A DNA stretch of 64,000 nt from Nematostella vectensis. Taxonomy: Eukaryota > Cnidaria > Anthozoa > Actiniaria > Edwardsiidae. The position numbers and the translations under genes were made by a program. Below the pieces are notes generated by a model. The model was not told where the DNA came from and did no database searches. It worked only from the letters and a program-made list of their open reading frames with translations. This document shows positions 9,739-23,385 of this stretch, one piece after another (the first letter of the stretch is position 1; the number at the start of each line of letters is the position of its first letter). Location of the stretch: positions 62,001-126,000 of the forward strand of contig NC_064047.1 of the NCBI RefSeq assembly GCF_932526225.1. The letters are read 5' to 3'.

Positions 9739-11688
9739 AATCCAGCAAGCTTATTTTGCAAACTCACATTTTTTATTATTTTTGCGCAAAACCAATCAGG
9801 ATTAGGGGGGTCAAGCACAAAGAAAGAAAACGAATAAAAAAAAAAGCCCATTGGCCTGGGATCGAACCCGGTCTGAAGAACAAAACGGAAACCATACATA
9901 CGGATTACCCAATCGGTATGGCAGCACAAGGCTTTTACGGAAGGCTGTAAAGAACCCGAAGGCCCCAAGCACCGATATTTCCGAGCGAATATGCTGTACA
10001 ACACTCTTGCAATGTTATGCCAACCCGCGCATTAATGGGGAGGACAATAACCAGGATCCCAGGCCTGTAATACGGTTACGCCACGCACAGCTCGCCGAGA
10101 TTGTGGATGACAAAAAATAGAGGTTTATTTGGGCGTCTTGGGTCCCTTGGGGACTCGCCATGCGCACGGGCGCATCTCTTTTATTGTGTACATGACATCA
10201 AATTAGCGAAGAAAAAAGACGCTGTTTTGGTATCATGTGAAAAGCATAAAATAAATAGAAATAAAGACGTAAGGGGGGGGCGAATATTGACATATTCATA
10301 TTAGAATATTGACAAAATCCGCAATATTGTCTACGCTGACTAAGTAAAGCTGTATTTTACTTTAAAGGGGCAGCAGCATAGTACTGCGCATGTCTAGAGT
10401 CAGTGTTTATTGTAGGCTTTTAAGTGTCTACAAACAGTTGAACTTTTTAAAAGCTGTGAATACCTTATTAAATAATATGCAATATTATATTGAAAACTAT
10501 GTTAATTGACAGTTTGTGGTCATTTTTTTTTTGTTTTGTTCAAAGTCTCCCACATGTACCAAAAGCTCATAAGTCAGTATTAGAATTTCACTGAAGTTCA
10601 TTGTGTCAGGGCTCTAGAGCTATTGCAAATCTCTTAAACATGACACTCCCCCTTTGTTTTATTTTCAGTTTTGTTCTATTATTATTATTATTTTCTTTTT
10701 TAGAGGGGGAGGGGAATTCAGCTAAAAATAGCCAAAGGTCAATTCAAGCAACTAGTACAAAATATGTTTTTTTGCAGTCCTTTATTCAATATATTCAAGG
10801 TTATCATGCAATTCTGTTGTTTGACTGCATATATATATATTTTTTTCTTTCTTTTCATTACAAGTTCTATATGTGTAAGTGGTGAGCATAGCTATGATTA
10901 CTATTATTTAGAATAATTTTTTACCTACTAAAAGAAAACAATTTGACTGCAAAACACTTACTGTACGGCACTCGATATTAGGCATTACTTTCATGTGGAT
11001 GTAAGGTTGAAATGTCAAAACCTTCATTAACCCGTGAACTACGCTTTAGCGTATTACACTTTGTTGTGATCTGATTCTATTGTTCTTTTTTGTGTTTTAC
11101 TAACTATTACCGTTTAGCTATCACACTTTGTTTCACGGGTTAATGAAAACCACTCTAATTACTTACAGTAATTCTTTTTTAATATTATTTACTTGTATAA
11201 TTTAGATGAGCAATACATATTTCTTCTTGGCCTTGTAGAGCTCATCTCGTTCCTCATAAATAACAAACAAAATGAAGTTTGTTCTTATTTGGTGCAAAGG
11301 AATCTACATTAGTTTTCTAATCAGATAATTGTTTTTTTTTAACACTCACCTGTTATTTCAACAGCTCTTACTTGAGTTTGCTTGTCTCAGAAATAGACCT
11401 TGCTTAATAAACAAATATATCTTACAAACTTATTTAATAATAGGTAACAACTGCAATATTGTATGAAGAGAGTGCCCCTCCCTTCACCCTGCTATTGTTG
11501 ACATTATGCTCAATAAACTGTTACCTCTCCCCTCTCCACCAGTTAAGCATTCTATGTATGCTTCCCTGTACAAAATGCGCCCCTTCAAATAGAACATTAA
11601 AGTTCACATACTTGTTTACTTCCTCAAACTCTTTGCTTTGTGTTTTTTGTTAACTTCCTAGGAACAAATTGAATACATATAATCAATA
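9739..11688 (+). repeat. Array unit 6 (short form, 1950 bp), type-B variant
   Basis: B box 9858-9868; piggyBac-type element 11027-11143. It carries the linked type-B variants shared with units 8 and 12: GTCTAGAGTC, AGCTGTGAATACC, TTAATTGACAG, GTTCAAAGTCTCCC, AGCCAAAGGTC, GTGAGCATAGC and GTTTAGCTATC. Confidence 0.95.
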
Positions 11689-13637
11689 AATCCAGCAAGC
11701 TTATTTTGCAAACTCACTTTTTTTTATTATTTTTGCGCAAAACCAATCAGGATTAGGGGGGTCAAGCACAAAGAAAGAAAACGAATAAAAAAAAAAGCCC
11801 ATTGGCCTGGGATCGAACCCGGTCTGAAGAACAAAACGGAAACCATACATACGGATTACCCAATCGGTATGGCAGCACAAGGCTTTTACGGAAGGCTGTA
11901 AAAAACCCGAAGGCCCCAAGCACCGATATTTCCGAGCGAATATGCTGTACAACACTCTTGCAAGGTTATCCCAACCCGCGCATTAATGGGAAGGACAATA
12001 ACCAGGATCCCAGGCCTGTAATACGGTTACACCACGCACAGCTCGCCGAGATTGTGGATGACAAAAAATAGAGGTCTATTTGGGCGTCTTGGGTCCCTTG
12101 GGGACTCGCCATGCGCACGGGCGCATCTCTTTTATTGTGTACATGACATCAAATTAGCGAAGAAAAAAGACGCTGTTTTGGTATCATGTGAAAAGCATAA
12201 AATAAATAGAAATAAAGACGTAAGGGGTGATAATATTGACATATTCATATTAGAATATTGACAAAATCCGCAATATTGTCTACGCTGACTAAGTAAAGCT
12301 GTATTTTACTTTAGAGGGGCAGCAGCATAGTACTGCGCATGTCTGGAGTCAGTGTTTATTGTAGGCTTTTAAGTGTCTACAAACAGTTGAACTTTTTAAA
12401 AGCTGTCAATACCTTATTAAATAATATGCAATATTATATTGAAAACTATGTTAATGGACAGTTTGTGGTCATTTTTTTTTTGTTTAAAGTCTGCCACATT
12501 TACCAAAAGCTCATAAGTCAGTATTAGAATTTCACTGAAGTTCATTGTGTCAGGGCTCTAGAGCTATTGCAAATCTCTTAAACATGACACTCCCCCTTTG
12601 TTTTATTTTTAGTTTTGTTCTATTATTATTATTATTATTTTCTTTTTTAGAGGGGGAGGGGAATTCAGCTAAAAATATCCAAGGGTCAATTCAAGCAACT
12701 AGTACAAAAGATGTTTTTTTGCAGTCCTTTATTCAATATATTCAAGGTTATCATGCAATTCTGTTGTTTGACTGCATATATATATATTTTTCTTTCTTTT
12801 CATTACAAGTTCTATATGTGTAAGTGGTGACCATAGCTATGATTACTATTATTTAGAATATTTTTTTACCTACTAAAAGAAAACAATTTGACTGCAAAAC
12901 ACTTACTGTAGGGCACTCGATATTAGGCATTACTTTCATGTGGATGTAAGGTTGAAATGTCAAAACCTTCATTAACCCGTGAACTACGCTTTAGCGTATT
13001 ACCCTTTGTTGTGATCTGATTCTATTGTTCTTTTTTGTGTTTTACTAACTATTACCGTTTAACTATCACACTTTGTTTCACGGGTTTATGAAAACCACTC
13101 TAATTACTTACAGTAATTCTTTTTTAATATTATTATTTACTTGTATAATTTAGATGAGCAATACATATTTCATCTTGGCCTTGTAGAGCTTATCTCGTTC
13201 CTCGTAAATAACAAACAAAATGAAGTTTGTTCTTATTTGGTGCAAAGGAATCTACATTAGTTTTCTAATCAGATAATTGTTTTTTTTTTAACACTCACCT
13301 GTTATTTCAACAGCTCTTACTTGAGTTTGCTTGTCTCAGAAATAGACCTTGCTTAATAAACAAATATATCTTACAAACTTATTTAATAATAGGTAACAAC
13401 TGCAATATTGTATGAAGAGAGTGCCCCTCCCTTCCCCCTGCTATTGTTGACATTATGCTCAATAAACTGTTACCTCTCCCCTCTCCACCAGTTAAGCATT
13501 CTATGTATGCTTCCCTGTACAAAATGCGCCCCTTCAAATAGAACATTAAAGTTCACATACTTGTTTACTTCCTCAAACTCTTTGCTTTGTGTTTTTTGTT
13601 AACTTCCTAGGAACAAATTGAATACATATAATCAATA
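11689..13637 (+). repeat. Array unit 7 (short form, 1949 bp)
   Basis: B box 11809-11819; piggyBac-type element 12972-13088, right flank TTTA. It is nearly identical to unit 5, 3901 bp upstream. Confidence 0.95.
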
Positions 13638-15588
13638 AATCCAGCAAGCTTATTTTGCAAACTCACTTTTTTTTATTATTTTTGCGCAAAACCAATCAGG
13701 ATTAGGGGGGTCAAGCACAAAGAAAGAAAACGAATAAAAAAAAAAGCCCATTGGCCTGGGATCGAACCCGGTCTGAAGAACAAAACGGAAACCATACATA
13801 CGGATTACCCAATCGGTATGGCAGCACAAGGCTTTTACGGAAGGCTGTAAAGAACCCGAAGGCCCCAAGCACCGATATTTCCGAGCGAATATGCTGTACA
13901 ACACTCTTGCAAGGTTATCCCAACCCGCGCATTAATGGGGAGGACAATAACCAGGATCCCAGGCCTGTAATACGGTTACGCCACGCACAGCTCGCCGAGA
14001 TTGTGGATGACAAAAAATAGAGGTTTATTTTGGCGTCTTGGGTCCCTTGGGGACTCGCCATGCGCACGGGCGCATCTCTTTTATTGTGTACATGACATCA
14101 AATTAGCGAAGAAAAAAGACGCTGTTTTGGTATCATGTGAAAAGCATAAAATAAATAGAAATAAAGACGTAAGGGGGGGCGAATATTGACATATTCATAT
14201 TAGAATATTGACAAAATCCGCAATATTGTCTACGCTGACTAAGTAAAGCTGTATTTTACTTTAAAGGGGCAGCAGCATAGTACTGCGCATGTCTAGAGTC
14301 AGTGTTTATTGTAGGCTTTTAAGTGTCTACAAACAGTTGAACTTTTTAAAAGCTGTGAATACCTTATTAAATAATATGCAATATTATATTGAAAACTATG
14401 TTAATTGACAGTTTGTGGCCATTTTTTTTTTGTTTTGTTCAAAGTCTCCCACATGTACGAAAAGCTCATAAGTCAGTATTAGAATTTCACTGAAGTTCAT
14501 TGTGTCAGGGCTCTAGAGCTATTGCAAATCTCTTAAACATGACACTCCCCCTTTGTTTTATTTTTAGTTTTGTTCTATTATTATTATTATTTTCTTTTTT
14601 AGAGGGGGAGGGGAATTCAGCTAAAAATAGCCAAAGGTCAATTCAAGCAACTAGTACAAAATATGTTTTTTTGCAGTCCTTTATTCAATATATTCAAGGT
14701 TATCATGCAATTCTGTTGTTTGACTGCATATATATATATATTTTTTCTTTCTTTTCATTACAAGTTCTATATGTGTAAGTGGTGAGCATAGCTATGATTA
14801 CTATTATTTAGAATAATTTTTTACCTACTAAAAGAAAACAATTTGACTGCAAAACACTTACTGTAGGGCACTCGATATTAGGCATTACTTTCATGTGGAT
14901 GTAAGGTTGAAATGTCAAAACCTTCATTAACCCGTGAACTACGCTTTAGCGTATTACACTTTGTTGTGATCTGATTCTATTGTTCTTTTTTGTGTTTTAC
15001 TAACTATTACCGTTTAGCTATCACACTTTGTTTCACGGGTTAATGAAAACCACTCTAATTACTTACAGTAATTCTTTTTTAATATTATTTACTTGTATAA
15101 TTTAGATTAGCAATACATATTTCTTCTTGGCCTTGTAGAGCTCATCTCGTTCCTCATAAATAACAAACAAAATGAAGTTTGTTCTTATTTGGTGCAAAGG
15201 AATCTACATTAGTTTTCTAATCAGATAATTGTCTTTTTTTAACACTCACCTGTTATTTCAACAGCTCTTACTTGAGTTTGCTTGTCTCAGAAATAGACCT
15301 TGCTTAATAAACAAATATATCTTACAAACTTATTTAATAATAGGTAACAACTGCAATATTGTATGAAGAGAGTGCCCCTCCCTTCACCCTGCTATTGTTG
15401 ACATTATGCTCAATAAACTGTTACCTCTCCCCTCTCCACCAGTTAAGCATTCTATGTATGCTTCCCTGTACAAAATGCGCCCCTTCAAATAGAACATTAA
15501 AGTTCACATACTTGTTTACTTCCTCAAACTCTTTGCTTTGTGTTTTTTGTTAACTTCCTAGGAACAAATTGAATACATATAATCAATA
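13638..15588 (+). repeat. Array unit 8 (short form, 1951 bp), type-B variant
   Basis: B box 13758-13768; piggyBac-type element 14927-15043. It is the type-B partner of unit 6, 3899 bp upstream. Small private changes include TTTAGATTAGC near 15101 and TTGTCTTTTTTT near 15230. Confidence 0.95.
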
Positions 15589-17540
15589 AATCCAGCAAGC
15601 TTATTTTGCAAACTCACTTTTTTTTATTATTTTTGCGCAAAACCAATCAGGATTAGGGGGGTCAAGCACAAAGAAAGAAAACGAATAAAAAAAAAGCCCA
15701 TTGGCCTGGGATCGAACCCGGTCTGAAGAACAAAACGGAAACCATACATACGGATTACCCAATCGGTATGGCAGCACAAGGCTTTTACGGAAGGCTGTAA
15801 AGAACCCGAAGGCCCCAAGCACCGATATTTCCGAGCGAATATGCTGTACAACACTCTTGCAAGGTTATCCCAACCCGCGCATTAATGGGAAGGACAATAA
15901 CCAGGATCCCAGGCCTGTAATACGGTTACACCACCCACAGCTCGCCGAGATTGTGGATGACAAAAAATAGAGGTCTATTTGGGCGTCTTGGGTCCCTTGG
16001 GGACTCGCCATGCGCACGGGCGCATCTCTTTTATTGTGTACATGACATCAAATTAGCGAAGAAAAAAGACGCTGTTTTGGTATCATGTGAAAAGCATAAA
16101 ATAAATAGAAATAAAGACGTAAGGGGTGATAATATTGACATATTCATATTAGAATATTGACAAAATCCGCAATATTGTCTACGCTGACTAAGTAAAGCTG
16201 TATTTTACTTTAAAGGGGCAGCAGCATAGTACAGCGCATGTCTGGAGTCATTGTTTATTGTAGGCTTTTAAGTGTCTACAAACAGTTGAACTTTGTAAAA
16301 GCTGTCAATACCTTATTAAATAATATGCAAAATTATATTGAAAACTATGTTAATGGACAGTTTGTGGTCATTTTTTTTTTGTTTAAAGTCTGCCACATGT
16401 ACCAAAAGCTCATAACTCAGTATTAGAATTTCACTGAAGTTCATTGTGTCAGGGCTCTAGAGCTATTGCAAATCTCTTAAACATGACACTCCCCCTTTGT
16501 TTTATTTTTAGTTTTGTTCTATTATTATTATTATTATTATTTTCTTTTTTAGAGGGGGAGGGGAATTCAGCTAAAAATATCCAAGGGTCAATTCAAGCAA
16601 CTAGTACAAAAGATGTTTTTTTGCAGTCCTTTATTCAATATATTCAAGGTTATCATGCAATTCTGTTGTTTGACTGCATATATATATTTTTTTCTTTCTT
16701 TTCATTACAAGTTCTATATGTGTAAGTGGTGACCATAGCTATGATTACTATTATTTAGAATATTTTTTTACCTACTAAAAGAAAACAATTTGACTGCAAA
16801 ACACTTACTGTAGGGCACTCGATATTAGGCATTACTTTCATGTGGATGTAAGGTTGAAATGTCAAAACCTTCATTAACCCGTGAACTACGCTTTAGCGTA
16901 TTACACTTTGTTGTGATCTGATTCTATTGTTCTTTTTTGTGTTTTACTAACTATTACCGTTTAACTATCACACTTTGTTTCACGGGTTAATGAAAACCAC
17001 TCTAATTACTTACAGTAAATCTTTTTTAATATTATTATTTACTTGTATAATTTAGATGAGCAATACATATTTCTTCTTGGCCTTGTAGAGCTCATCTCGT
17101 TCCTCGTAAATAACAAACAAAATGAAGTTTGTTCTTATTTGGTGCAAAGGAATCTACATTAGTTTTCTAATCAGATAATTGTTTTTTTTTTTAACACTCA
17201 CCTGTTATTTCAACAGCTCTTACTTGAGTTTGCTTGTCTCAGAAATAGACCTTGCTTAATAAACAAATATATCTTACAAACTTATTTAATAATAGGTAAC
17301 AACTGCAATATTGTATGAAGAGAGTGCCCCTCCCTTCCCCCTGCTATTGTTGACATTATGCTCAATAAACTGTTACCTCTCCCCTCTCCACCAGTTAAGC
17401 ATTCTATGTATGCTTCCCTGTACAAAATGCGCCCCTTCAAATAGAACATTAAAGTTCATATACTTGTTTACTTCCTCAAACTCTTTGCTTTGTGTTTTTT
17501 GTTAACTTCCTAGGAACAAATTGAATACATATAATCAATA
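15589..17540 (+). repeat. Array unit 9 (short form, 1952 bp)
   Basis: B box 15708-15718; piggyBac-type element 16874-16990. It shares GTACAGCGC, GAGTCATTG, CTTTGTAAAAG and CATAACTC with unit 13, about 7.8 kb downstream. Confidence 0.95.
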
Positions 17541-19486
17541 AATCCAGCAAGCTTATTTTGCAAACTCACTTTTTTTATTTTTTTTGCGCAAAACCAATCA
17601 GGATTAGGGGGGTCAAGCACAAAGAAAGAAAACGAATAAAAAAAAAGCCCATTGGCCTGGGATCGAACCCGGTCTGAAGAACAAAACGGAAACCATACAT
17701 ACGGATTACCCAATCGGTATGGCAGCACAAGGCTTTTACGGAAGGCTGTAAAGAACCCGAAGGCCCCAAGCACCGATATTTCCGAGCGAATATGCTGTAC
17801 AACATTCTTGCAAGGTTATCCCAACCCGCGCATTAATGGGGAGGACAATAACCAGGATCCCAGGCCTGTAATACGGTTACGCCACGCACAGCTCGCCGAG
17901 ATTGTGGATGACAAAAAATAGAGGTCTATTTGGGCGTCTTGGGTCCCTTGGGGACTCGCCATGCGCACGGGCGCATCTCTTTTATTGTGTACATGACATC
18001 AAATTAGCGAAGAAAAAAGACGCTGTTTTGGTATCATGTGAAAAGCATAAAATAAATAGAAATAAAGACGTAAGGGGTGATAATATTGACATATTCATAT
18101 TAGAATATTGAAAAAATCCGCAATATTGTCTACGCTGACTAAGTAAAGATGTATTTTACTTTAAAGGGGCAGCAGCATAGTACAGCGCATGTCTGGAGTC
18201 AGTGTTTATTGTAGGCTTTTAAGTGTCTACAAACAGTTGAACTTTTTAAAAGCTGTCAATACCTTATTAAATAATATGCAATATTATATTGAAAACTATG
18301 TTAATGGACAGTTTGTGGTCATTTTTTTTTTGTTTAAAGTCTGCCACATGTACGAAAAGCTCATAAGTCAGTATTAGAATTTCACTGAAGTTCATTGTGT
18401 CAGGGCTCTATAGCTATTGCAAATCTCTTAAACATGACACTCCCCCTTTGTTTTATTTTTAGTTTTGTTCTATTATTATTATTATTATTTTCTTTTTTAG
18501 AGGGGGAGGGGAATTCAGCTAAAAATATCCAAGGGTCAATTCAAGCAACTAGTACAAAAGATGTTTTTTTGCAGTCCTTTATTCAATATATTCAAGGTTA
18601 TCATGCAATTCTGTTGTTTGACTGCATATATATATATTTTTCTTTCTTTTCATTACAAGTTCTATATGTGTAAGTGGTGACCATAGCTATGATTACTATT
18701 ATTTAGAATATTTTTTTACCTACTAAAAGAAAACAATTTGACTGCAAAACACTTACTGTAGGGCACTCGATATTAGGCATTACTTTCATGTGGATGTAAG
18801 GTTGAAATGTCAAAACCTTCATTAACCCGTGAACTACGCTTAAGCGTATTACCCTTTGTTGTGATCTGATTCTATTGTTCTTTTTTGTGTTTTACTAACT
18901 ATTACCGTTTATCTATCACACTTTGTTTCACGGGTTAATGAAAACCACTCTAATTACTTACAGTAATTCTTTTTTAATATTATTATTTACTTGTATAATT
19001 TAGATGAGCAATACATATTTCTTCTTGGCCTTGTAGAGCTTATCTCGTTCCTCGTAAATAACAAACAAAATGAAGTTTGTTCTTATTTGGTGCAAAGGAA
19101 TCTACATTAGTTTTCTAATCAGATAATTGTTTTTTTTTAACACTCACCTGTTATTTCAACAGCTCTTACTTGAGTTTGCTTGTCTCAGAAATAGACCTTG
19201 CTTAATAAACAAATATATCTTACAAACTTATTTAATAATAGGTAACAACTGCAATATTGTATGAAGAGAGTGCCCCTCCCTTCCCCCTGCTATTGTTGAC
19301 ATTATGCTCAATAAACTGTTACCTCTCCCCTCTCCACCAGTTAAGCATTCTATGTATGCTTCCCTGTACAAAATGCGCCCCTTCAAATAGAACATTAAAG
19401 TTCACATACTTGTTTACTTCCTCAAACTCTTTGCTTTGTGTTTTTTGTTAACTTCCTAGGAACAAATTGAATACATATAATCAATA
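17541..19486 (+). repeat. Array unit 10 (short form, 1946 bp)
   Basis: B box 17659-17669; piggyBac-type element 18822-18938. It has GTAAAGATG near 18144, shared with units 11, 14 and 15, and a private TGAAAAAATCC near 18109. Confidence 0.95.
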
Positions 19487-21436
19487 AATCTAGCAAGCTT
19501 ATTTTGCAAACTCACTTTTTTTTATTATTTTTGCGCAAAACCAATCAGGATTAGGGGGGTCAAGCACAAAGAAAGAAAACGAATAAAAAAAAAGCCCATT
19601 GGCCTGGGATCGAACCCGGTCTGAAGAACAAAACGGAAACCATACATACGGATTACCCAATCGGTATGGCAGCACAAGGCTTTTACGGAAGGCTGTAAAG
19701 AACCCGAAGGCCCCAAGCACCGATATTTCCGAGCGAATATGCTGTACAACACTCTTGCAAGGTTATCCCAACCCGCGCATTAATGGGGAGGACAATAACC
19801 AGGATCCCAGGCCTGTAATACGGTTACGCCACGCACAGCTAGCCGAGATTGTGGATGACAAAAAATAGAGGTCTATTTGGGCGTCTTGGGTCCCTTGGGG
19901 ACTCGCCATGCGCACGGGCGCATCTCTTTTATTGTGTACATGACATCAAATTAGCGAAGAAAAAAGACGCTGTTTTGGTATCATGTGAAAAGCATAAAAT
20001 AAATAGAAATAAAGACGTAAGGGGTGATAATATTGACATATTCATATTAGAATATTGACAAAATCCGCAATATTGTCTACGCTGACTAAGTAAAGATGTA
20101 TTTTACTTTAAAGGGGCAGCAGCATAGTACTGCGCATGTCTGGAGTCAGTGTTTATTGTAGGCTTTTAAGTGTCTACAAACAGTTGAACTTTTTAAAAGC
20201 TGTCAATACCTTATTAAATAATATGCAATATTATATTGAAAACTATGTTAATGGACAGTTTGTGGTCATTTTTTTTTGTTTAAAGTCTGCCACATGTACC
20301 AAAAGCTCATAAGTCAGTATTAGAATTTCACTGAAGTTCATTGTGTCAGGGCTCTAGAGCTATTGCAAATCTCTTAAACATGACACTCCCCCTTTGTTTT
20401 ATTTTTAGTTTTGTTCTATAATTATTATTATTATTTTCTTTTTTAGAGGGGGAGGGGAATTCAGCTAAAAATATCCAAGGGTCAATTCAAGCAACTAGTA
20501 CAAAAGATGTTTTTTTGCAGTCCTTTATTCAATATATTCAAGGTTATCATGCAATTCTGTTGTTTGACTGCATATATATATATATTTTTCTTTCTTTTCA
20601 TTACAAGTTCTATATGTGTAAGTGGTGACCATAGCTATGATTACTATTATTTAGAATATTTTTTTACCTACTAAAAGAAAACAATTTGACTGCAAAACAC
20701 TTACTGTAGGGCACTCGATATTAGGCATTACTTTCATGTGGATGTAAGGTTGAAATGTCAAAACCTTCATTAACCCGTGAACTACGCTTAAGCGTATTAC
20801 CCTTTGTTGTGATCTGATTCTATTGTTCTTTTTTGTGTTTTACTAACTATTACCGTTTAACTATCACACTTTGTTTCACGGGTTAATGAAAACCACTCTA
20901 ATTACTTACAGTAATTCTTTTTTAATATTATTATTTACTTGTATAATTTAGATGAGCAATACATATTTCTTCTTGGCCTTGTAGAGCTCATCCCGTTCCT
21001 CGTTAATAACAAACAAAATGAAGTTTGTTCTTATTTGGTGTAAAGGAATCTACATTAGTTTTCTAATCAGATAATTGTTTTTTTTTTTAACACTCATCTG
21101 TTATTTCAACAGCTCTTACTTGAGTTTGCTTGTCTCAGAAATAGACCTTGCTTAATAAACAAATATATCTTACAAACTTATTTAATAATATGTAACAACT
21201 GCAATATTGTATGAAGAGAGTGCCCCTCCCTTCCCCCTGCTATTGTTGACATTATGCTCAATAAACTGTTACCTCTCCCCTCTCCACCAGTTAAGCATTC
21301 TATGTATGCTTCCCTGTACAAAATGCGCCCCTTCAAATAGAACATTAAAGTTCACATACTTGTTTACTTCCTCAAACTCTTTGCTTTGTGTTTTTTGTTA
21401 ACTTCCTAGGAACAAATTGAATACATATAATCAATA
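19487..21436 (+). repeat. Array unit 11 (short form, 1950 bp)
   Basis: B box 19606-19616; piggyBac-type element 20770-20886. It starts AATCTAGC, shared with units 12 and 15. The microsatellite is interrupted (CTATAATTATT near 20416). Confidence 0.95.
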
Positions 21437-23385
21437 AATCTAGCAAGCTTATTTTGCAAACTCACTTTTTTTTATTATTTTTGCGCAAAACCAATCAGGA
21501 TTAGGGGGGTCAAGCACAAAGAAAGAAAACGAATAAAAAAAAAGCCCATTGGCCTGGGATCGAACCCGGTCTGAAGAACAAAACGGAAACCATACATACG
21601 GATTACCCAATCGGTATGGCAGCACAAGGCTTTTACGGAAGGCTGTAAAGAACCCGAAGGCCCCAAGCACCGATATTTCCGAGCGAATATGCTGTACAAC
21701 ACTCTTGCAATGTTATCCCAACCCGCGCATTAATGGGGAGGACAATAACCAGGATCCCAGGCCTGTAATACGGTTACGCCACGCACAGCTCGCCGAGATT
21801 GTGGATGACAAAAAATAGAGGTCTATTTTGGCGTCTTGGGTCCCTTGGGGACTCGCCATGCGCACGGGCGCATCTCTTTTATTGTGTACATGACATCAAA
21901 TTAGCGAAGAAAAAAGACGCTATTTTGGTATCGTGTGAAAAGCATAAAATAAATAGAAATAAAGACGTAAGGGGGGGCGAATATTGACATATTCATATTA
22001 GAATATTGACAAAATCCGCAATATTGTCTACGCTGACTAAGTAAAGCTGTATTTTACTTTAAAGGGGCAGCAGCATAGTACTGCGCATGTCTAGAGTCAG
22101 TGTTTATTGTAGGCTTTTAAGTGTCTACAAACAGTTAAACTTTTTAAAAGCTGTGAATACCTTATTAAATAATATGCAATATTATATTGAAAACTATGTT
22201 AATTGACAGTTTGTGGTCATTTTTGTTTTGTTTTGTTCAAAGTCTCCCACATGTACCAAAAGCTCATAAGTCAGTATTAGAATTTCACTGAAGTTCATTG
22301 TGTCAGGGCTCTAGAGCTATTGCAAATCTCTTAAACATGACACTCCCCCTTTGTTTTATTTTTAGTTTTGTTCTATTATTATTATTATTTTCTTTTTTAG
22401 AGGGGGAGGGGAATTCAGCTAAAAATAGCCAAAGGTCAATTCAAGCAACTAGTACAAAATATGTTTTTTTGCAGTCCTTTATTCAATATATTCAAGGTTA
22501 TCATGCAATTCTGTTGTTTGACTGCATATATATATATTTTTTTCTTTCTTTTCATTACAAGTTCTATATGTGTAAGTGGTGAGCATAGCTATGATTACTA
22601 TTATTTAGAATAATTTTTTACCTACTAAAAGAAAACAATTTGACTGCAAAACACTTACTGTAGGGCACTCGATATTAGGCATTACTTTCATGTGGATGTA
22701 AGGTTGAAATGTCAAAACCTTCATTAACCCGTGAACTACGCTTTAGCGTATTACACTTTGTTGTGATCTGATTCTATTGTTCTTTTTTGTGTTTTACTAA
22801 CTATTACCGTTTAGCTATCACACTTTGTTTCACGGGTTAATGAAAACCACTCTAATTACTTACAGTAATTCTTTTTTAATATTATTTACTTGTATAATTT
22901 AGATGAGCAATACATATTTCTTCTTGGCCTTGTAGAGCTCATCTCGTTCCTCGTAAATAACAAACAAAATGAAGTTTGTTCTTATTTGGTGCAAAGGAAT
23001 CTACATTAGTTTTCTAATCAGATAATTGTTTTTTTTTAACACTCACCTGTTATTTCAACAGCTCTTACTTGAGTTTGCTTGTCTCAGAAATAGACCTTGC
23101 TTAATAAACAAATATATCTTACAAACTTATTTAATAATAGGTAACAACTGCAATATTGTATGAAGAGAGTGCCCCTCCCTTCCCCCTGCTATTGTTGACA
23201 TTATGCTCAATAAACTGTTACCTCTCCCCTCTCCACCAGTTAAGCATTCTATGTATGCTTCCCTGTACAAAATGCGCCCCTTCAAATAGAACATTAAAGT
23301 TCACATACTTGTTTACTTCCTCAAACTCTTTGCTTTGTGTTTTTTGTTAACTTCCTAGGAACAAATTGAATACATATAATCAATA
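21437..23385 (+). repeat. Array unit 12 (short form, 1949 bp), type-B variant
   Basis: B box 21556-21566; piggyBac-type element 22724-22840. It carries the type-B marker set of units 6 and 8 and starts AATCTAGC like unit 11. Confidence 0.95.
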
